The notes beneath the pieces were generated by a model. It made no database searches and was not told the DNA's origin. It worked only from the letters and a program-made list of their open reading frames with translations. DNA of 64,000 nucleotides from Mucilaginibacter pedocola (GTDB taxonomy: Bacteria > Bacteroidota > Bacteroidia > Sphingobacteriales > Sphingobacteriaceae). Below are positions 9,447 through 17,036 of the stretch, in pieces (position 1 is the first letter of the stretch; every line of letters begins with the position of its first letter). The stretch covers positions 62,001 to 126,000 of the forward strand of contig NZ_MBTF01000001.1 of the NCBI RefSeq assembly GCF_002013915.1, written 5' to 3'. The position numbers and the translations under genes were made by a program.

Positions 9447-9956
9447 CTATTTGCCTAAAATTAGCTCGAGGAAAATAAGATCCAGCCAGCGGCCGAACTT
9501 AAAGCCCACTTCTTTAAAGTGTGCCACCTGTTCAAAGCCGCTCTTACGGTGCAGGGCCAGGCTGGCGGGGTTATCGCTATCCACCCCGGCTATCATGGCA
9601 TGTAGCCCTGCTTTTGTGGCGTGTTGGACGAGGTAGTTGAGGATAACTTTGCTGATGCCCTTGCCGCGGTGGTTTTGTTCTACGTATAACGAATGCTCTA
9701 CCGTGTACCTGTAGCACGGCCATGCGCGGAAATGCCCGTAGGTACCAAAGCCGGTGATAATGCCATTTTCTTCTGTAACAATTACGGGGAAGCCGGCCGC
9801 TTTACGTTCGTTATACCAGGCGGTGCGCATTTCTAAGGTATGTGGTGCTTCGCTGTAAACGGCGGTGGTGTTCAGTATCACTTCGTTATAAATTTCCAGA
9901 ACGGCGGGGAGGTCGGCGGGCGTCATATCCCTGATGATGGGGGCTTGTAAACTCAT
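9447..9956 (-). CDS. GNAT N-acetyltransferase, phosphinothricin acetyltransferase-like
   Basis: A 169-residue GNAT protein. The fold signatures are an N-terminal IRDMTPADLPAVLEIYNEV segment, the pattern FGTYGHFRAWPCYRYTVEHSLYV typical of the PAT/methionine-sulfoximine acetyltransferase subgroup (written here by pattern, with the acetyl-CoA loop following as NHRGKGISKVIL), and SLALHRKSGFE near the end. It would acetylate a small amine such as methionine sulfone or a phosphinothricin-like amino acid. The frame is open 19 codons further upstream, but the ATG at 9956 is preferred because a -7 promoter box lies just before it (9961-9968), implying a leaderless transcript. It is divergent from the MerC-Fur pair and shares its control region. 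Confidence 0.85.
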   Translation of the reverse strand: MSLQAPIIRDMTPADLPAVLEIYNEVILNTTAVYSEAPHTLEMRTAWYNERKAAGFPVIVTEENGIITGFGTYGHFRAWPCYRYTVEHSLYVEQNHRGKGISKVILNYLVQHATKAGLHAMIAGVDSDNPASLALHRKSGFEQVAHFKEVGFKFGRWLDLIFLELILGK

Positions 9957-9960
9957 GCGC

Positions 9961-9968
9961 CAAAGATA
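9961..9968 (-). promoter_or_regulatory. -7 promoter box of the acetyltransferase gene
   Basis: On the minus strand the bases read TATCTTTG, an exact match to the Bacteroidota TAnnTTTG -7 element, four bases before the start codon at 9956. A TTG at 9989-9991 lies 20 bases upstream as a possible -33 element. The transcript would begin at or next to the ATG. Confidence 0.6.
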
Positions 9969-10005
9969 CAAAGCGTGCCCTAACCCGTCAATTATGACAT
10001 TTTGT

Positions 10006-10026
10006 AAATGCAATACTGTTGCATTT
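10006..10026. promoter_or_regulatory. Fur/Zur-type dyad operator
   Basis: AAATGCAA, five bases (TACTG), then TTGCATTT: a perfect 8-base inverted repeat, 21 bp in all, the size expected for a Fur-family dimer site. It lies immediately upstream of the -7 box of the merC-like/fur operon and about 40 bp upstream of the divergent acetyltransferase promoter. Autoregulation by the Fur-family protein encoded at 10455 is the natural inference. Confidence 0.65.
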
Positions 10027-10030
10027 GTAT

Positions 10031-10038
10031 TATCTTTG
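10031..10038 (+). promoter_or_regulatory. -7 promoter box of the MerC-Fur operon
   Basis: TATCTTTG, exact TAnnTTTG, ends four bases before the ATG at 10043. No good -33 TTTG is found at the usual distance, which fits a promoter partly covered by the neighbouring dyad operator. Confidence 0.6.
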
Positions 10039-10042
10039 CGGC

Positions 10043-10462
10043 ATGAAAATGTTAAAAGCGGCTACTAAACTGGATAATATAGGCATGACGGCATCCACGC
10101 TGTGCGCTATCCATTGCGCCGCTGTACCGGTATTTTTTACAAGCTTGCCACTGTTCGGGCTTGGTTTTTTGGCCAACCCATGGGTAGAGTGGGGGATGAT
10201 ACTTTTTGCGTTAGTGATAGGCATATCATCTATCGGTGGTTCATACTTAAATTCGCACCATAAGGCGCTGCCTTTAGTTTTATTGATAATTGGCTTTGCT
10301 ACTATCCTGCTGGCGCATATATTTACACAGGGCTGGCTGGAAGCGGTTATTGTACCCATTGGTGGCATTACCATTGCTGTGGCGCATTTTATCAACTATA
10401 AATATGCGGGTACCTGCACCAGTGGCGACAGCTTTTTACACGTAAAGCATACGCATGAATAA
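10043..10462 (+). CDS. MerC domain small membrane protein
   Basis: A 139-residue inner-membrane protein with four hydrophobic segments and a MerC-type signature early in the chain: GMTASTLCAIHCAAVPVFF, with two cysteines and a histidine facing the membrane. Family members are metal-ion transport proteins; in mer operons MerC imports Hg(II). Here the partner is a Fur-family regulator and there is no MerR or MerA, so zinc or another transition metal is more likely than mercury. The C-terminus has a metal-binding look (CTSGDSFLHVKHTHE). Its last 8 bases overlap the start of the regulator gene, so the two are coupled. The ATG at 10043 was chosen over an upstream TTG because the promoter box ends at 10038. 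Confidence 0.85.
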   Translation: MKMLKAATKLDNIGMTASTLCAIHCAAVPVFFTSLPLFGLGFLANPWVEWGMILFALVIGISSIGGSYLNSHHKALPLVLLIIGFATILLAHIFTQGWLEAVIVPIGGITIAVAHFINYKYAGTCTSGDSFLHVKHTHE

Positions 10463-10901
10463 TATGGCACAGGCAAAAAGCACATACCAGTTTGAAGACC
10501 TGCTGGAGAAACACCAGTTGAAAAAGACCGGTGCGCGCCTGCGTGTACTGAGTATGATGTATGCGAAAAACACCGCCACATCGCAACCCGACCTGGAGAG
10601 CGTGCTGAACGATATTGACCGCGTTACCCTCTACCGCATCTTGAACGTGTTCGAAGAAAAGGGTATTATTCACAAGGTGTTCGACCTGAATGGTACGGCC
10701 AATTACGCCGTTTGCTCATCGGGTTGCCAGGAACACCATCACCACGACGAGCACCTGCACTTTAACTGTACCAACTGCAAAGGCGTTTTTTGCCTCAACG
10801 AAATTAAGTTCCCTACCATTAACCTGCCCGCCGGTTTCCATGCAGATGGTTTTACGGTTTACGCCTCGGGGCTGTGCGCTAAATGCAGTAAAATGCAATA
10901 A
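10455..10901 (+). CDS. Fur-family metal-responsive repressor (Zur-like)
   Basis: A 148-residue Fur-family protein. It has a winged-helix DNA-binding half (KKTGARLRVLSMM, then DRVTLYRILNVFEEKGII, the typical recognition helix of this family) and a C-terminal metal/dimer half with HHHHDEHLHF, CTNC and CAKC; the two CxxC pairs form the structural zinc site. The overlap with the MerC gene and the 21-bp dyad upstream of the operon point to an autoregulated metal-homeostasis unit. The lone acetyltransferase across the control region may also be under its control. Zur rather than Fur is a guess from the paired transporter and the TGCAA/TTGCA operator. The start could also be Met4. Confidence 0.88.
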   Translation: MNNMAQAKSTYQFEDLLEKHQLKKTGARLRVLSMMYAKNTATSQPDLESVLNDIDRVTLYRILNVFEEKGIIHKVFDLNGTANYAVCSSGCQEHHHHDEHLHFNCTNCKGVFCLNEIKFPTINLPAGFHADGFTVYASGLCAKCSKMQ

Positions 10902-10949
10902 GGTTGCTTTGGGCTTTGTTTGCCATGCGGCATTGCTATATTTACCGGC

Positions 10950-11582
10950 ATGAAACGCGTTTTAATACTCGACCTCGATAACACCATTTACCCCGTAAGC
11001 TCTATCTCTAACAACCTTTTTGATGAATTATTCCGGATGGTTGACGAGCACTTTGGCGAAACCGGTGCACATACGGCACATCAGGCTAAAGACGCACTCA
11101 CCCGCCGCCCATACCAGCACGTGGCCGAGGAGTTTGGTTTTGGCCCCGAACTAAAAGCCAAAGGATTGGAAATGTTAAGTAACGTAGAGTTTAGCCAACC
11201 CATGCATGCCTATCCTGAGTATGCCGACCTGCGCAACATAGCTTTAGATAAATACCTGGTAACAACCGGTTTTACCAAACTACAGTTGAGCAAAGTGAAA
11301 ATGCTGGGCATCGAGGCAGATTTTAAAGGCGTTTACGTGGTGGATCCTGCAAAGTCTACTCAAACCAAAAAGGATATCTTCGCCATGATAATGGAGGAGA
11401 ATGGGTACAGGACCGAGGACGTACTGGTAATAGGTGACGACCCCAAATCAGAAATACAAGCTGCCATAGCACTTGGTATTGATACTTTCTTGTTCGACCC
11501 GGGCGATATCCATACCGATGCATCAGTTACATATAGGGGGAAGGATTATAAAGAGGTGGTTGAGATAGTGAGGGGGAAATAA
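10950..11582 (+). CDS. HAD-family hydrolase (pyrimidine 5'-nucleotidase-like)
   Basis: A 210-residue HAD phosphatase with all four motifs: LILDLDNTIYP (motif I, the nucleophile aspartate), VTTGF (motif II, Thr), K in QTKKDIF (motif III) and VIGDDPKSEIQ (motif IV). The IYP after DNT resembles pyrimidine-5'-nucleotidase/SDT1-like proteins, so it may dephosphorylate nucleotides or sugar phosphates in the cytosol. The ATG at 10950 was chosen because the core motif starts five residues later; an upstream TTG would add ten poorly conserved residues. It lies 48 bases after the Fur gene and may be read through from that operon, but the usual repeat-filled gap follows it. Confidence 0.85.
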   Translation: MKRVLILDLDNTIYPVSSISNNLFDELFRMVDEHFGETGAHTAHQAKDALTRRPYQHVAEEFGFGPELKAKGLEMLSNVEFSQPMHAYPEYADLRNIALDKYLVTTGFTKLQLSKVKMLGIEADFKGVYVVDPAKSTQTKKDIFAMIMEENGYRTEDVLVIGDDPKSEIQAAIALGIDTFLFDPGDIHTDASVTYRGKDYKEVVEIVRGK

Positions 11583-11589
11583 AAAATTA

Positions 11590-11745
11590 TGTCATATCGA
11601 GGGAAGCGAAGCGACGAGATATCTTGTTGGATATTGTATGAACGTTACGCATTACCGCTTTGCATAGCCGGAATTGCATGGTGTCGAAGATTTCTCTTCG
11701 CCCTCCCGCGCTTTTCCTCCCCGCTGCTCATCGAAATGACATCGG
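11590..11745. repeat. Intergenic palindromic repeat (family A, copy 2)
   Basis: Arms TGTCATATCGA and TCGAAATGACA pair across about 155 bases. Inner blocks GAAGCGAAGCGACGAGATAT and ATTTCTCTTCGC pair loosely. The centre has GCATTACCGCTTTGCATAGCC, the same core as copies 1 and 3. Short open frames across it are translations of the repeat and were not annotated. Confidence 0.75.
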
Positions 11746-11780
11746 GATATTTTCAATTGCCCTTTCTTTCCAATTTCTGT

Positions 11781-11803
11781 TCCCCCTTCAGGGGGTTAGG
11801 GGG
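11781..11803. repeat. Short CCCCCTTCAGGGGG palindromic repeat at a gene 3' end
   Basis: TCCCCCTTCAGGGGGTTAGG is a compact palindrome of the kind often found between Bacteroidota genes. It overlaps the last codons and stop of the DinB-like gene (stop at 11788), so it supplies the C-terminal residues. Confidence 0.6.
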
Positions 11804-12300
11804 CCAATCCTCACCGTCACCAATAACTGCCCAAAATGCCGCATGGTATGCTCCGCCGAATGTGTGTAAAGCCCTATAACAGTCGAGGGTAATTTACCCC
11901 TGCCAACGGGGCGGAAGTCGGTAAGTGTGGCTACATCGGTTCTGCTTAACTGTGCCAGCGCTTTATCAACCTGCGTATTAAATGCCTCAACCAATTCCCC
12001 GCTTGTATATGTTTTATTACCCGGTTTGCCTTCGGCAGCTAAGTATAGCAGCTGTGCTTCGGTTAGCGGCTGGTTTTGTGCATAAGTAAATAGCCTATCT
12101 AAAACGCCGGTTAAATGCTGCAGGTGAAAGCCCGGCGATGCCATGCCGGCCACATTATCCCACAGCTTGTCATCGGGGAATCCGGTCATTAATTCGTTCA
12201 GTTCTTCGCGGGCTTGTAGCAGGGCATGGGCTACGGGCTGCAGCAATGCGGGCATACCGGGCAGCGGACCGCGCAGCCAAACTTCGGGTAGGTTACTCAT
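11788..12300 (-). CDS. DinB-superfamily protein
   Basis: A 170-residue helical protein of the DinB/YfiT four-helix bundle superfamily. The expected metal-binding histidines are seen in GFHLQHLTGVLDRL and in YTHSAEHTMRHFGQLL, the usual spacing for a thiol-transferase-like zinc or nickel site. Family members include bacillithiol and mycothiol S-transferases and proteins of unknown role; no specific substrate can be named. The last six codons (IGPLTP) come from a palindromic repeat, so the original C-terminus may have been replaced or shortened by its insertion. The gene starts 4 bases after the stop of the GH26 gene on the same strand, so the two are probably co-transcribed. Confidence 0.7.
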   Translation of the reverse strand: MSNLPEVWLRGPLPGMPALLQPVAHALLQAREELNELMTGFPDDKLWDNVAGMASPGFHLQHLTGVLDRLFTYAQNQPLTEAQLLYLAAEGKPGNKTYTSGELVEAFNTQVDKALAQLSRTDVATLTDFRPVGRGKLPSTVIGLYTHSAEHTMRHFGQLLVTVRIGPLTP

Positions 12301-12304
12301 AGCA

Positions 12305-13321
12305 TTAAGGTTTGGTAGCCAAGCGTTCTTTTACGTCGTCGTGGTTAAGGGTTTGTGGTAGCTCGTAAATTTCTTTGGCGCGGCCTTTTGGGTTATCGGT
12401 CCAAAGCCAGCTGGTCCAGGTCATGAACCAAAGCCATTTGGGCTGTGCTGCCAGTACTTCTTTGTTGGGCATTTCGCCGTTTTCGGTAAGGGCAATGGGT
12501 TTTCCTTTGGCAAGCGCCAGCAGTTCTTCATAATCGTTTTGCTCGTAGTCGAAGTGGTAAACGTCCGTTCCCAAAATATCTACATAATCGGCACCGGGGT
12601 AGTAGTCTTTATAATGGTAAGCCTCGTCAGCAGGGATATCGCGAATACTGTTGGCTCCCCAAACCCATATTAAGTTATTGAGGTGGTGGTAGTTAGTATA
12701 GCGGTCGTACATCATTTTGTACAGTTTGGCTATGCCATCGGGGCCTTTTTTATTCCCCCACCAAAACCAAACGCCGTTCATTTCGTGGTAGGGGCGCCAA
12801 AGCACGGGCACTTTTGCATCTTGCAATTGCTTCAGGTAGCCGGCAATTACATCTATCTGCGCTGTCCATTTTTTGTTAAGGGCGGTGCCGGTTGTGGTGA
12901 GTTCTTTCCATTGTTCGGAGTTTAGTTTGCCTTGTACACTTTCCTTCCAACCATAAGGCGGCTCGTCAATCGGGCGGCCCTGGTGCCACATCAGTGTAAC
13001 CAAATAACCCTCGCGCGATTTTTTGATGGACTCGTTCACAATGTTTTGCCCCAAATCCTTATCGCCCCACAAAATAAAGTCGGTACCCCATAGTGCCGGG
13101 TATTTGCCGGTTATATTTTTTGCAGAGTCGGAGAAAACATTCAGGTCGCTGTTATAATTGTGTTGCCCGCTCAGGATGTGTTTGCCGTTTATTTCGTACA
13201 GGTAGGCCAGCAGGTCGGTGGCTTCGCGGCTGGCATTTTTATTAACAGGCTTAAAGGTTTGTGCCATTGGGCGGCAGGCAAACAGCATTAAAATGGGTAG
13301 TACAAATATTATTTTCTTCAT
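12305..13321 (-). CDS. GH26 beta-mannanase/mannosidase lipoprotein
   Basis: A 338-residue glycoside hydrolase family 26 protein. The N-terminus MKKIIFVLPILMLFAC ends in a lipobox (LFAC, Cys16), so the enzyme is a lipoprotein exposed to the periplasm or surface. The acid/base glutamate is Glu180 in WRPYHEMNGVWFWW and the nucleophile is Glu280 in PIALTENGEMP, both intact. SGQHNYNSDL and the PYHEMNG block are strong family marks. GH26 enzymes cut beta-1,4-mannans. No SusCD pair, regulator or other mannan enzyme is adjacent, so this is a lone enzyme rather than part of a visible utilisation locus. The gene is followed after 4 bases by the DinB-like gene. Confidence 0.93.
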   Translation of the reverse strand: MKKIIFVLPILMLFACRPMAQTFKPVNKNASREATDLLAYLYEINGKHILSGQHNYNSDLNVFSDSAKNITGKYPALWGTDFILWGDKDLGQNIVNESIKKSREGYLVTLMWHQGRPIDEPPYGWKESVQGKLNSEQWKELTTTGTALNKKWTAQIDVIAGYLKQLQDAKVPVLWRPYHEMNGVWFWWGNKKGPDGIAKLYKMMYDRYTNYHHLNNLIWVWGANSIRDIPADEAYHYKDYYPGADYVDILGTDVYHFDYEQNDYEELLALAKGKPIALTENGEMPNKEVLAAQPKWLWFMTWTSWLWTDNPKGRAKEIYELPQTLNHDDVKERLATKP

Positions 13322-13426
13322 AAAGTAGTGTCGCTTATACTTTCATAAGCATTTTTATAAATATGTATGCGGTATGGTATAGCTATTGCTATAGTCAAAC
13401 CAAAACTAATATTATAAATTCATCCT

Positions 13427-14986
13427 ATGATAAACTTACACTTAAAAAAAATACCTCTTACACCATGCCTTTTACTGTTCGCAGCATTGATGCTGGTGTT
13501 TTCGAGCTGTAAAAAGAAAACAAGATCGGATTTAGGCAGGGTGCTCTACGAAAAGACTAAAAACAAGGTTTTTAGGGATGCTACGCCCGAAGCCCTTGCC
13601 GAAGTGTTTAAAACCGTATTGGCAGAAGAAAAGGTAAACGTTAACAATCCCAAACTTATTAACGCTTTTTACGAGCAGAACGATTATGACCCTGTGTTTG
13701 TGATGGACCACATCTTCAATGGCGATGTTGACCTTACTGCCACTTATTTTGACAAAGCGGGCCAGCACGGCTTAGACCCCAAAATGTTCAATGCTGACAA
13801 AATAACAGCGCTGGTGGCTAAGTTTAAGAACAAAAAAGCCATTAAGAACATTAACGAGGCCTACCATGATATTGCTCTGCTGGAAATAACCATGGCCAAC
13901 TCGCTCATCAACTATTCTAACGCGCTGCAATATGGTATCTTAAATCCCCGCAAAATTTACCAGCGTTATTATACAGAAACCAAACGCCCCGATAGCGTGG
14001 GTATGTCGAAGATATTGGCAGTTACGGATCTACGCACCTATCTGGATAGCATACAACCTAAAGACTCCCAGTACCTTGCCTTGCAAAAAGCGTTAATGAA
14101 TGGCAGCACCGCGCCGGGTATGAGTAAAGAAGAAACCACCCGTTATCTTGTAGCAAATATGGAGCGCCTTCGTTGGAAAAACAAACCAACACAAAATAGA
14201 TATGTGATCGTAAATATTCCCGATTACAGGTTGGATGTGATGCAGGATGGTGCATCAATACTAAATATGAAGGTTTGTGTGGGTGAAGGCCGAAATAAAG
14301 ACAAAACTATTAGCCTTGTAGATTATGATGAGAGTGACAAGGTAGACCGCCCTTTTAGCCGCGAAACGCCGCAGCTGAACAGTATGATACACAGTGTGCA
14401 AGTAAACCCGGTTTGGAATATTCCACAGAGTATAGCCAACAAAGAAATTATGGTTGAAGCCGCACAAGATCCTTATTACCTGAGTAATAAAAATATTGAC
14501 GTGTACGAGAACGGCAAAAAGGTGGAAGATTCTGAAACTATTGATTGGGCTTCGGCACCAAAAGACAAGTACGAATTTAAACAACGCCCAGGAGATGATA
14601 ATTCTTTGGGAAAGATCAAGTTTTTGTTCAATAACAAAAGCAGCGTTTACCTTCACGACACCCCTGCTAAAGAACCATTTAATTGGACGATGCGTGCTGT
14701 AAGCCATGGCTGTGTACGCGTTGGCGACCCGCAAGGCTTGGCGCGGGTTCTATTTGGTGAGGGGCCAACTTACGAGAAGATAGCTACGGCCATGGGTGAG
14801 GATAACCCGGAACCTACTACCATCGGCCTACCCAAAAAAATGCCAGTATATATTACTTATATTACTTGCTGGGCAGATGGCAACGGCGTTATACAGTTTC
14901 GTCCGGACGTGTATGGTTTAGATGTAGTGCTTTACGGACACCTACAACGGTTTTTAGCAAGTAACGATGTGTTGGCTAAATTGTAA
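13427..14986 (+). CDS. L,D-transpeptidase lipoprotein (YkuD, YcbB-like)
   Basis: A 519-residue lipoprotein: the signal ends in VFSSC (Cys about 28). The N-terminal half is helical and resembles the scaffold region of YcbB/LdtD-type enzymes; the YkuD catalytic domain follows, with VVxxPxYRL-like IVNIPDYRLDVMQDG at its start and the active site SHGCVRVGD, whose nucleophile is Cys429. A histidine at HDTPAKEPF completes the site. These enzymes make 3-3 cross-links in peptidoglycan or attach lipoproteins to it. The gene is divergent from GH26 and convergent with a second, unrelated L,D-transpeptidase. A terminator sits between the two. Confidence 0.9.
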   Translation: MINLHLKKIPLTPCLLLFAALMLVFSSCKKKTRSDLGRVLYEKTKNKVFRDATPEALAEVFKTVLAEEKVNVNNPKLINAFYEQNDYDPVFVMDHIFNGDVDLTATYFDKAGQHGLDPKMFNADKITALVAKFKNKKAIKNINEAYHDIALLEITMANSLINYSNALQYGILNPRKIYQRYYTETKRPDSVGMSKILAVTDLRTYLDSIQPKDSQYLALQKALMNGSTAPGMSKEETTRYLVANMERLRWKNKPTQNRYVIVNIPDYRLDVMQDGASILNMKVCVGEGRNKDKTISLVDYDESDKVDRPFSRETPQLNSMIHSVQVNPVWNIPQSIANKEIMVEAAQDPYYLSNKNIDVYENGKKVEDSETIDWASAPKDKYEFKQRPGDDNSLGKIKFLFNNKSSVYLHDTPAKEPFNWTMRAVSHGCVRVGDPQGLARVLFGEGPTYEKIATAMGEDNPEPTTIGLPKKMPVYITYITCWADGNGVIQFRPDVYGLDVVLYGHLQRFLASNDVLAKL

Positions 14987-14989
14987 TTT

Positions 14990-15122
14990 TCACCGATCGC
15001 ACCGATTTTTATGATTTGATTTCACCGATGGAAAGGAGAGGAATTGGTGATAATAAAAAAGTCCATACCTATTCGGTTATGGACTTTTTTTATCGGTGGA
15101 ATCACATCAAAATCGGTGAAAT
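14990..15122. repeat. CACCGAT palindromic repeat enclosing a terminator (family D)
   Basis: Left block TTTTCACCGATCGCACCGAT plus TTTCACCGATGG, right block ATCGGTGGAATCACATCAAA followed by ATCGGTGAAA. The two blocks are inverted copies around a terminator hairpin at 15055-15091. It fills the gap between two convergent genes. Confidence 0.65.
15055..15091. terminator. Bidirectional rho-independent terminator
   Basis: AAGTCCATA, a 9-base loop, then TATGGACTT, flanked by an A run on the left and a T run on the right, so it can work on both strands for the convergent L,D-transpeptidase genes. Confidence 0.8.
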
Positions 15123-15152
15123 CCCCGGGGTATAATTGGTTAGTTTAGTTTA

Positions 15153-15974
15153 TTATTTAACCACCGCATTGGTGTCGATATTTGAGTTATCCGCCAAATG
15201 AGTAGTATCAACTTTAGCAACGGGCATCAGGTAGTTCATAGGAGCAGTTTCATCCAATAGTTTTGATGTATAGGTGCTGCTGTTACCGTGGATAAACATC
15301 ATGCTGTGCCCTTTAATGGTATTGATAACCATGTTTGATACCTCCGGCGATACAGCGGGGCAGCCAAAGCTGCGGCCCAGGCGGCCCATAGCGTTTATTG
15401 CCCCCTGGCCAACGTAATCGGCAGCGTGTACTACTATACCACGAGCAAGTGCAGCGCTGTTTATACCTTCATCTAACCCGTTAAGGCGTAACGAGCGGCC
15501 GTGTTTGCCCATGTAAACATCCTCTGTTAAATAAAAGCCAAGGCTGCTCTGGTGCGATTCGTTGGTGTTAGAGAACATGGTGGCCATATCATCGCCACTG
15601 CCTTGCCCGTGCGCTACCCAGGTGTTTAACAAAAGGGTTTTATTGAGCACGTCAATTATCCACATACGTTTCTCGCGGCTCGATTTGCTGAAATCTACCA
15701 CGGTAATAATATTGCTGTTTTCGGGAAGTTTGTTCTCCAGTTTCAGGTTTAAGTAACCTGTTAGTGCTTTTTGCAGCACCGCCACATTCATGCCGGTTTG
15801 CTGTAATTGCGCTACCTGGTAAATGCTGTTCACGTACTGCTCAAAATACTCTTTTGCGCCGGCCGGAACCGTTTTTACCTCAATGTTTTTGGTTGCGTTA
15901 GTTGGTTTCCAACTGATAACGGTTATGGAAATTAACAACATCACACAAATAGCCCACCACAAGTGTTTTCTCAT
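15153..15974 (-). CDS. Murein L,D-transpeptidase catalytic domain protein (YkuD_2 type)
   Basis: A 273-residue exported protein with one N-terminal hydrophobic segment (residues 6-21). It belongs to the second YkuD-like group: the fold-typical IITVVDFSKSSREKRMWIIDV, the histidine in VVHAADYVG, and the catalytic cysteine Cys205 in GRSFGCPAVS. It should act on peptidoglycan stem peptides in the periplasm, forming or trimming L,D-links. It is a different family branch from the lipoprotein enzyme that converges on it at 13427, and the two share only the catalytic cysteine logic. A likely -7 box lies about 90 bases upstream (16062-16069), giving a leader of about 80 bases. Confidence 0.85.
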   Translation of the reverse strand: MRKHLWWAICVMLLISITVISWKPTNATKNIEVKTVPAGAKEYFEQYVNSIYQVAQLQQTGMNVAVLQKALTGYLNLKLENKLPENSNIITVVDFSKSSREKRMWIIDVLNKTLLLNTWVAHGQGSGDDMATMFSNTNESHQSSLGFYLTEDVYMGKHGRSLRLNGLDEGINSAALARGIVVHAADYVGQGAINAMGRLGRSFGCPAVSPEVSNMVINTIKGHSMMFIHGNSSTYTSKLLDETAPMNYLMPVAKVDTTHLADNSNIDTNAVVK

Positions 15975-16061
15975 ACTTTATTCAGTTTAATCAATAAGTT
16001 AATCAATACAGGGGAACGCAGGTACGGTAATTCTTGGTTTACAAATTGCGATTTGCTGTTA

Positions 16062-16069
16062 CAAATATA
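16062..16069 (-). promoter_or_regulatory. -7 promoter box for the 15153-15974 gene
   Basis: The minus strand reads TATATTTG, exact TAnnTTTG, about 88 bases before the start codon, within an AT-rich 260-base gap that otherwise holds only the terminator of the nitroreductase gene. Confidence 0.45.
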
Positions 16070-16166
16070 CGCTGATTAGTTAAAAATATTGTCACAGAAA
16101 CGCAAATATGTATTTTAATGAAAATTACTTACTGTAAAGTTAAAAATAAAAATTCATTAAAACAAG

Positions 16167-16210
16167 AAAAGCCTCATCAAACCCACAAAAACGAGCCTGA
16201 TGAGGCTTTT
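16167..16210 (-). terminator. Rho-independent terminator of the nitroreductase gene
   Basis: AAAAGCCTCATCA and TGATGAGGCTTTT are perfect 13-base complements with an 18-base loop, 30 bases past the stop of the minus-strand nitroreductase gene. T-rich tails are present on both sides. Confidence 0.85.
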
Positions 16211-16239
16211 ATACGCAGCTTACTACGTTTAGGTTAAAC

Positions 16240-16818
16240 TTATTTATTCCAGGTTATTTTCTCCTCGATAGGCGTTTTGCGCACACCATTTGGCTGTGTT
16301 TCGGTGTAGCCCAGGTAAATTACGCCCAGAACGGTATCCTCTGCACCAAGGCCAAAATGCTCGGCAAAGGCTGGTTTAAGGGCCATACCGCCGGTGCTCC
16401 AAAATGCACCAATATTTAAGGCTGTAGCGCCAAGCAACATGTTTTGTACTGCGCATGATGCCGCAACAATTTCTTCGAACTGCGGAATTTTAGGCAGGTC
16501 GCCACGTTTTTGGTAAGCAATTACTACGTGCGATGTATTGTTGCCCTGGCTGCTCAGGTTGGCAAAAGTAGTTGGGTTAAATGTTTCCTCGGTAGTGCTT
16601 GCTTTGTAAATTTCGGCGTGTTGTGCGCAGTATTTCAAAGGCTCTTCAAACACAATAAAGCGCCATGGCTCGGTAAGGCCGTGGTTAGGCGCCCAGTCGG
16701 CAAGCTCTAAAATAGAGGCAACGTGGCTATTTGGTATTTTGTTGCCATTCATGGTAGATGGCTTAATAGTGCGGCGCGCCTTTATAATGTTGGCAATAGT
16801 TGCGAAAGTAGTTTCCAT
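16240..16818 (-). CDS. Nitroreductase-family flavoprotein
   Basis: A 192-residue FMN-dependent oxidoreductase. It shows the RRTIKPSTM start typical for binding the FMN phosphate, WAPNHGLTEPWRFIVF (similar to YdjA-type nitroreductases), AASCAVQNMLLGATALNIG and the C-terminal LGVIYLGY. These enzymes reduce nitro-aromatics, quinones or related compounds with NAD(P)H; the natural substrate is unknown. Size and motifs are complete. It is transcribed alone, ends at a strong terminator, and is divergent from the BatA operon. Confidence 0.88.
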   Translation of the reverse strand: METTFATIANIIKARRTIKPSTMNGNKIPNSHVASILELADWAPNHGLTEPWRFIVFEEPLKYCAQHAEIYKASTTEETFNPTTFANLSSQGNNTSHVVIAYQKRGDLPKIPQFEEIVAASCAVQNMLLGATALNIGAFWSTGGMALKPAFAEHFGLGAEDTVLGVIYLGYTETQPNGVRKTPIEEKITWNK

Positions 16819-17036
16819 AGTATAATGTTATATGCTTTTTTAACTCGAAGCGCAAAAGTAACAAAAGGCTCATAGATAGCCTTGCATATTTATCAACTTT
16901 CTGGGTTTGCGCAATGATATCGGCTGACCTGCGTTTAGAATACTTATGGCCTTTAATAAAACCGCATTGCCGGGGTAAAGCCATAGCCTGCGTTCAATTT
17001 ATTTTTGCAAATTTGTAGCACACCTGTTTAGCACCA

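Noticed and set aside
10043..10901. Mercury-resistance operon
   Set aside because: MerC is present, but there is no MerR, MerA, MerP or MerT and the regulator is of the Fur family, so a general metal role is more likely.
11589..11879. Open frames of 69-96 codons on the plus strand
   Set aside because: They translate the palindromic repeats and the end of the DinB-like gene on the other strand; no protein-like pattern is seen.
8013..13321. Polysaccharide utilisation locus
   Set aside because: GH29 and GH26 genes lie near each other, but there is no SusC/SusD pair, sulfatase, sensor or ECF regulator, and unrelated genes lie between them.
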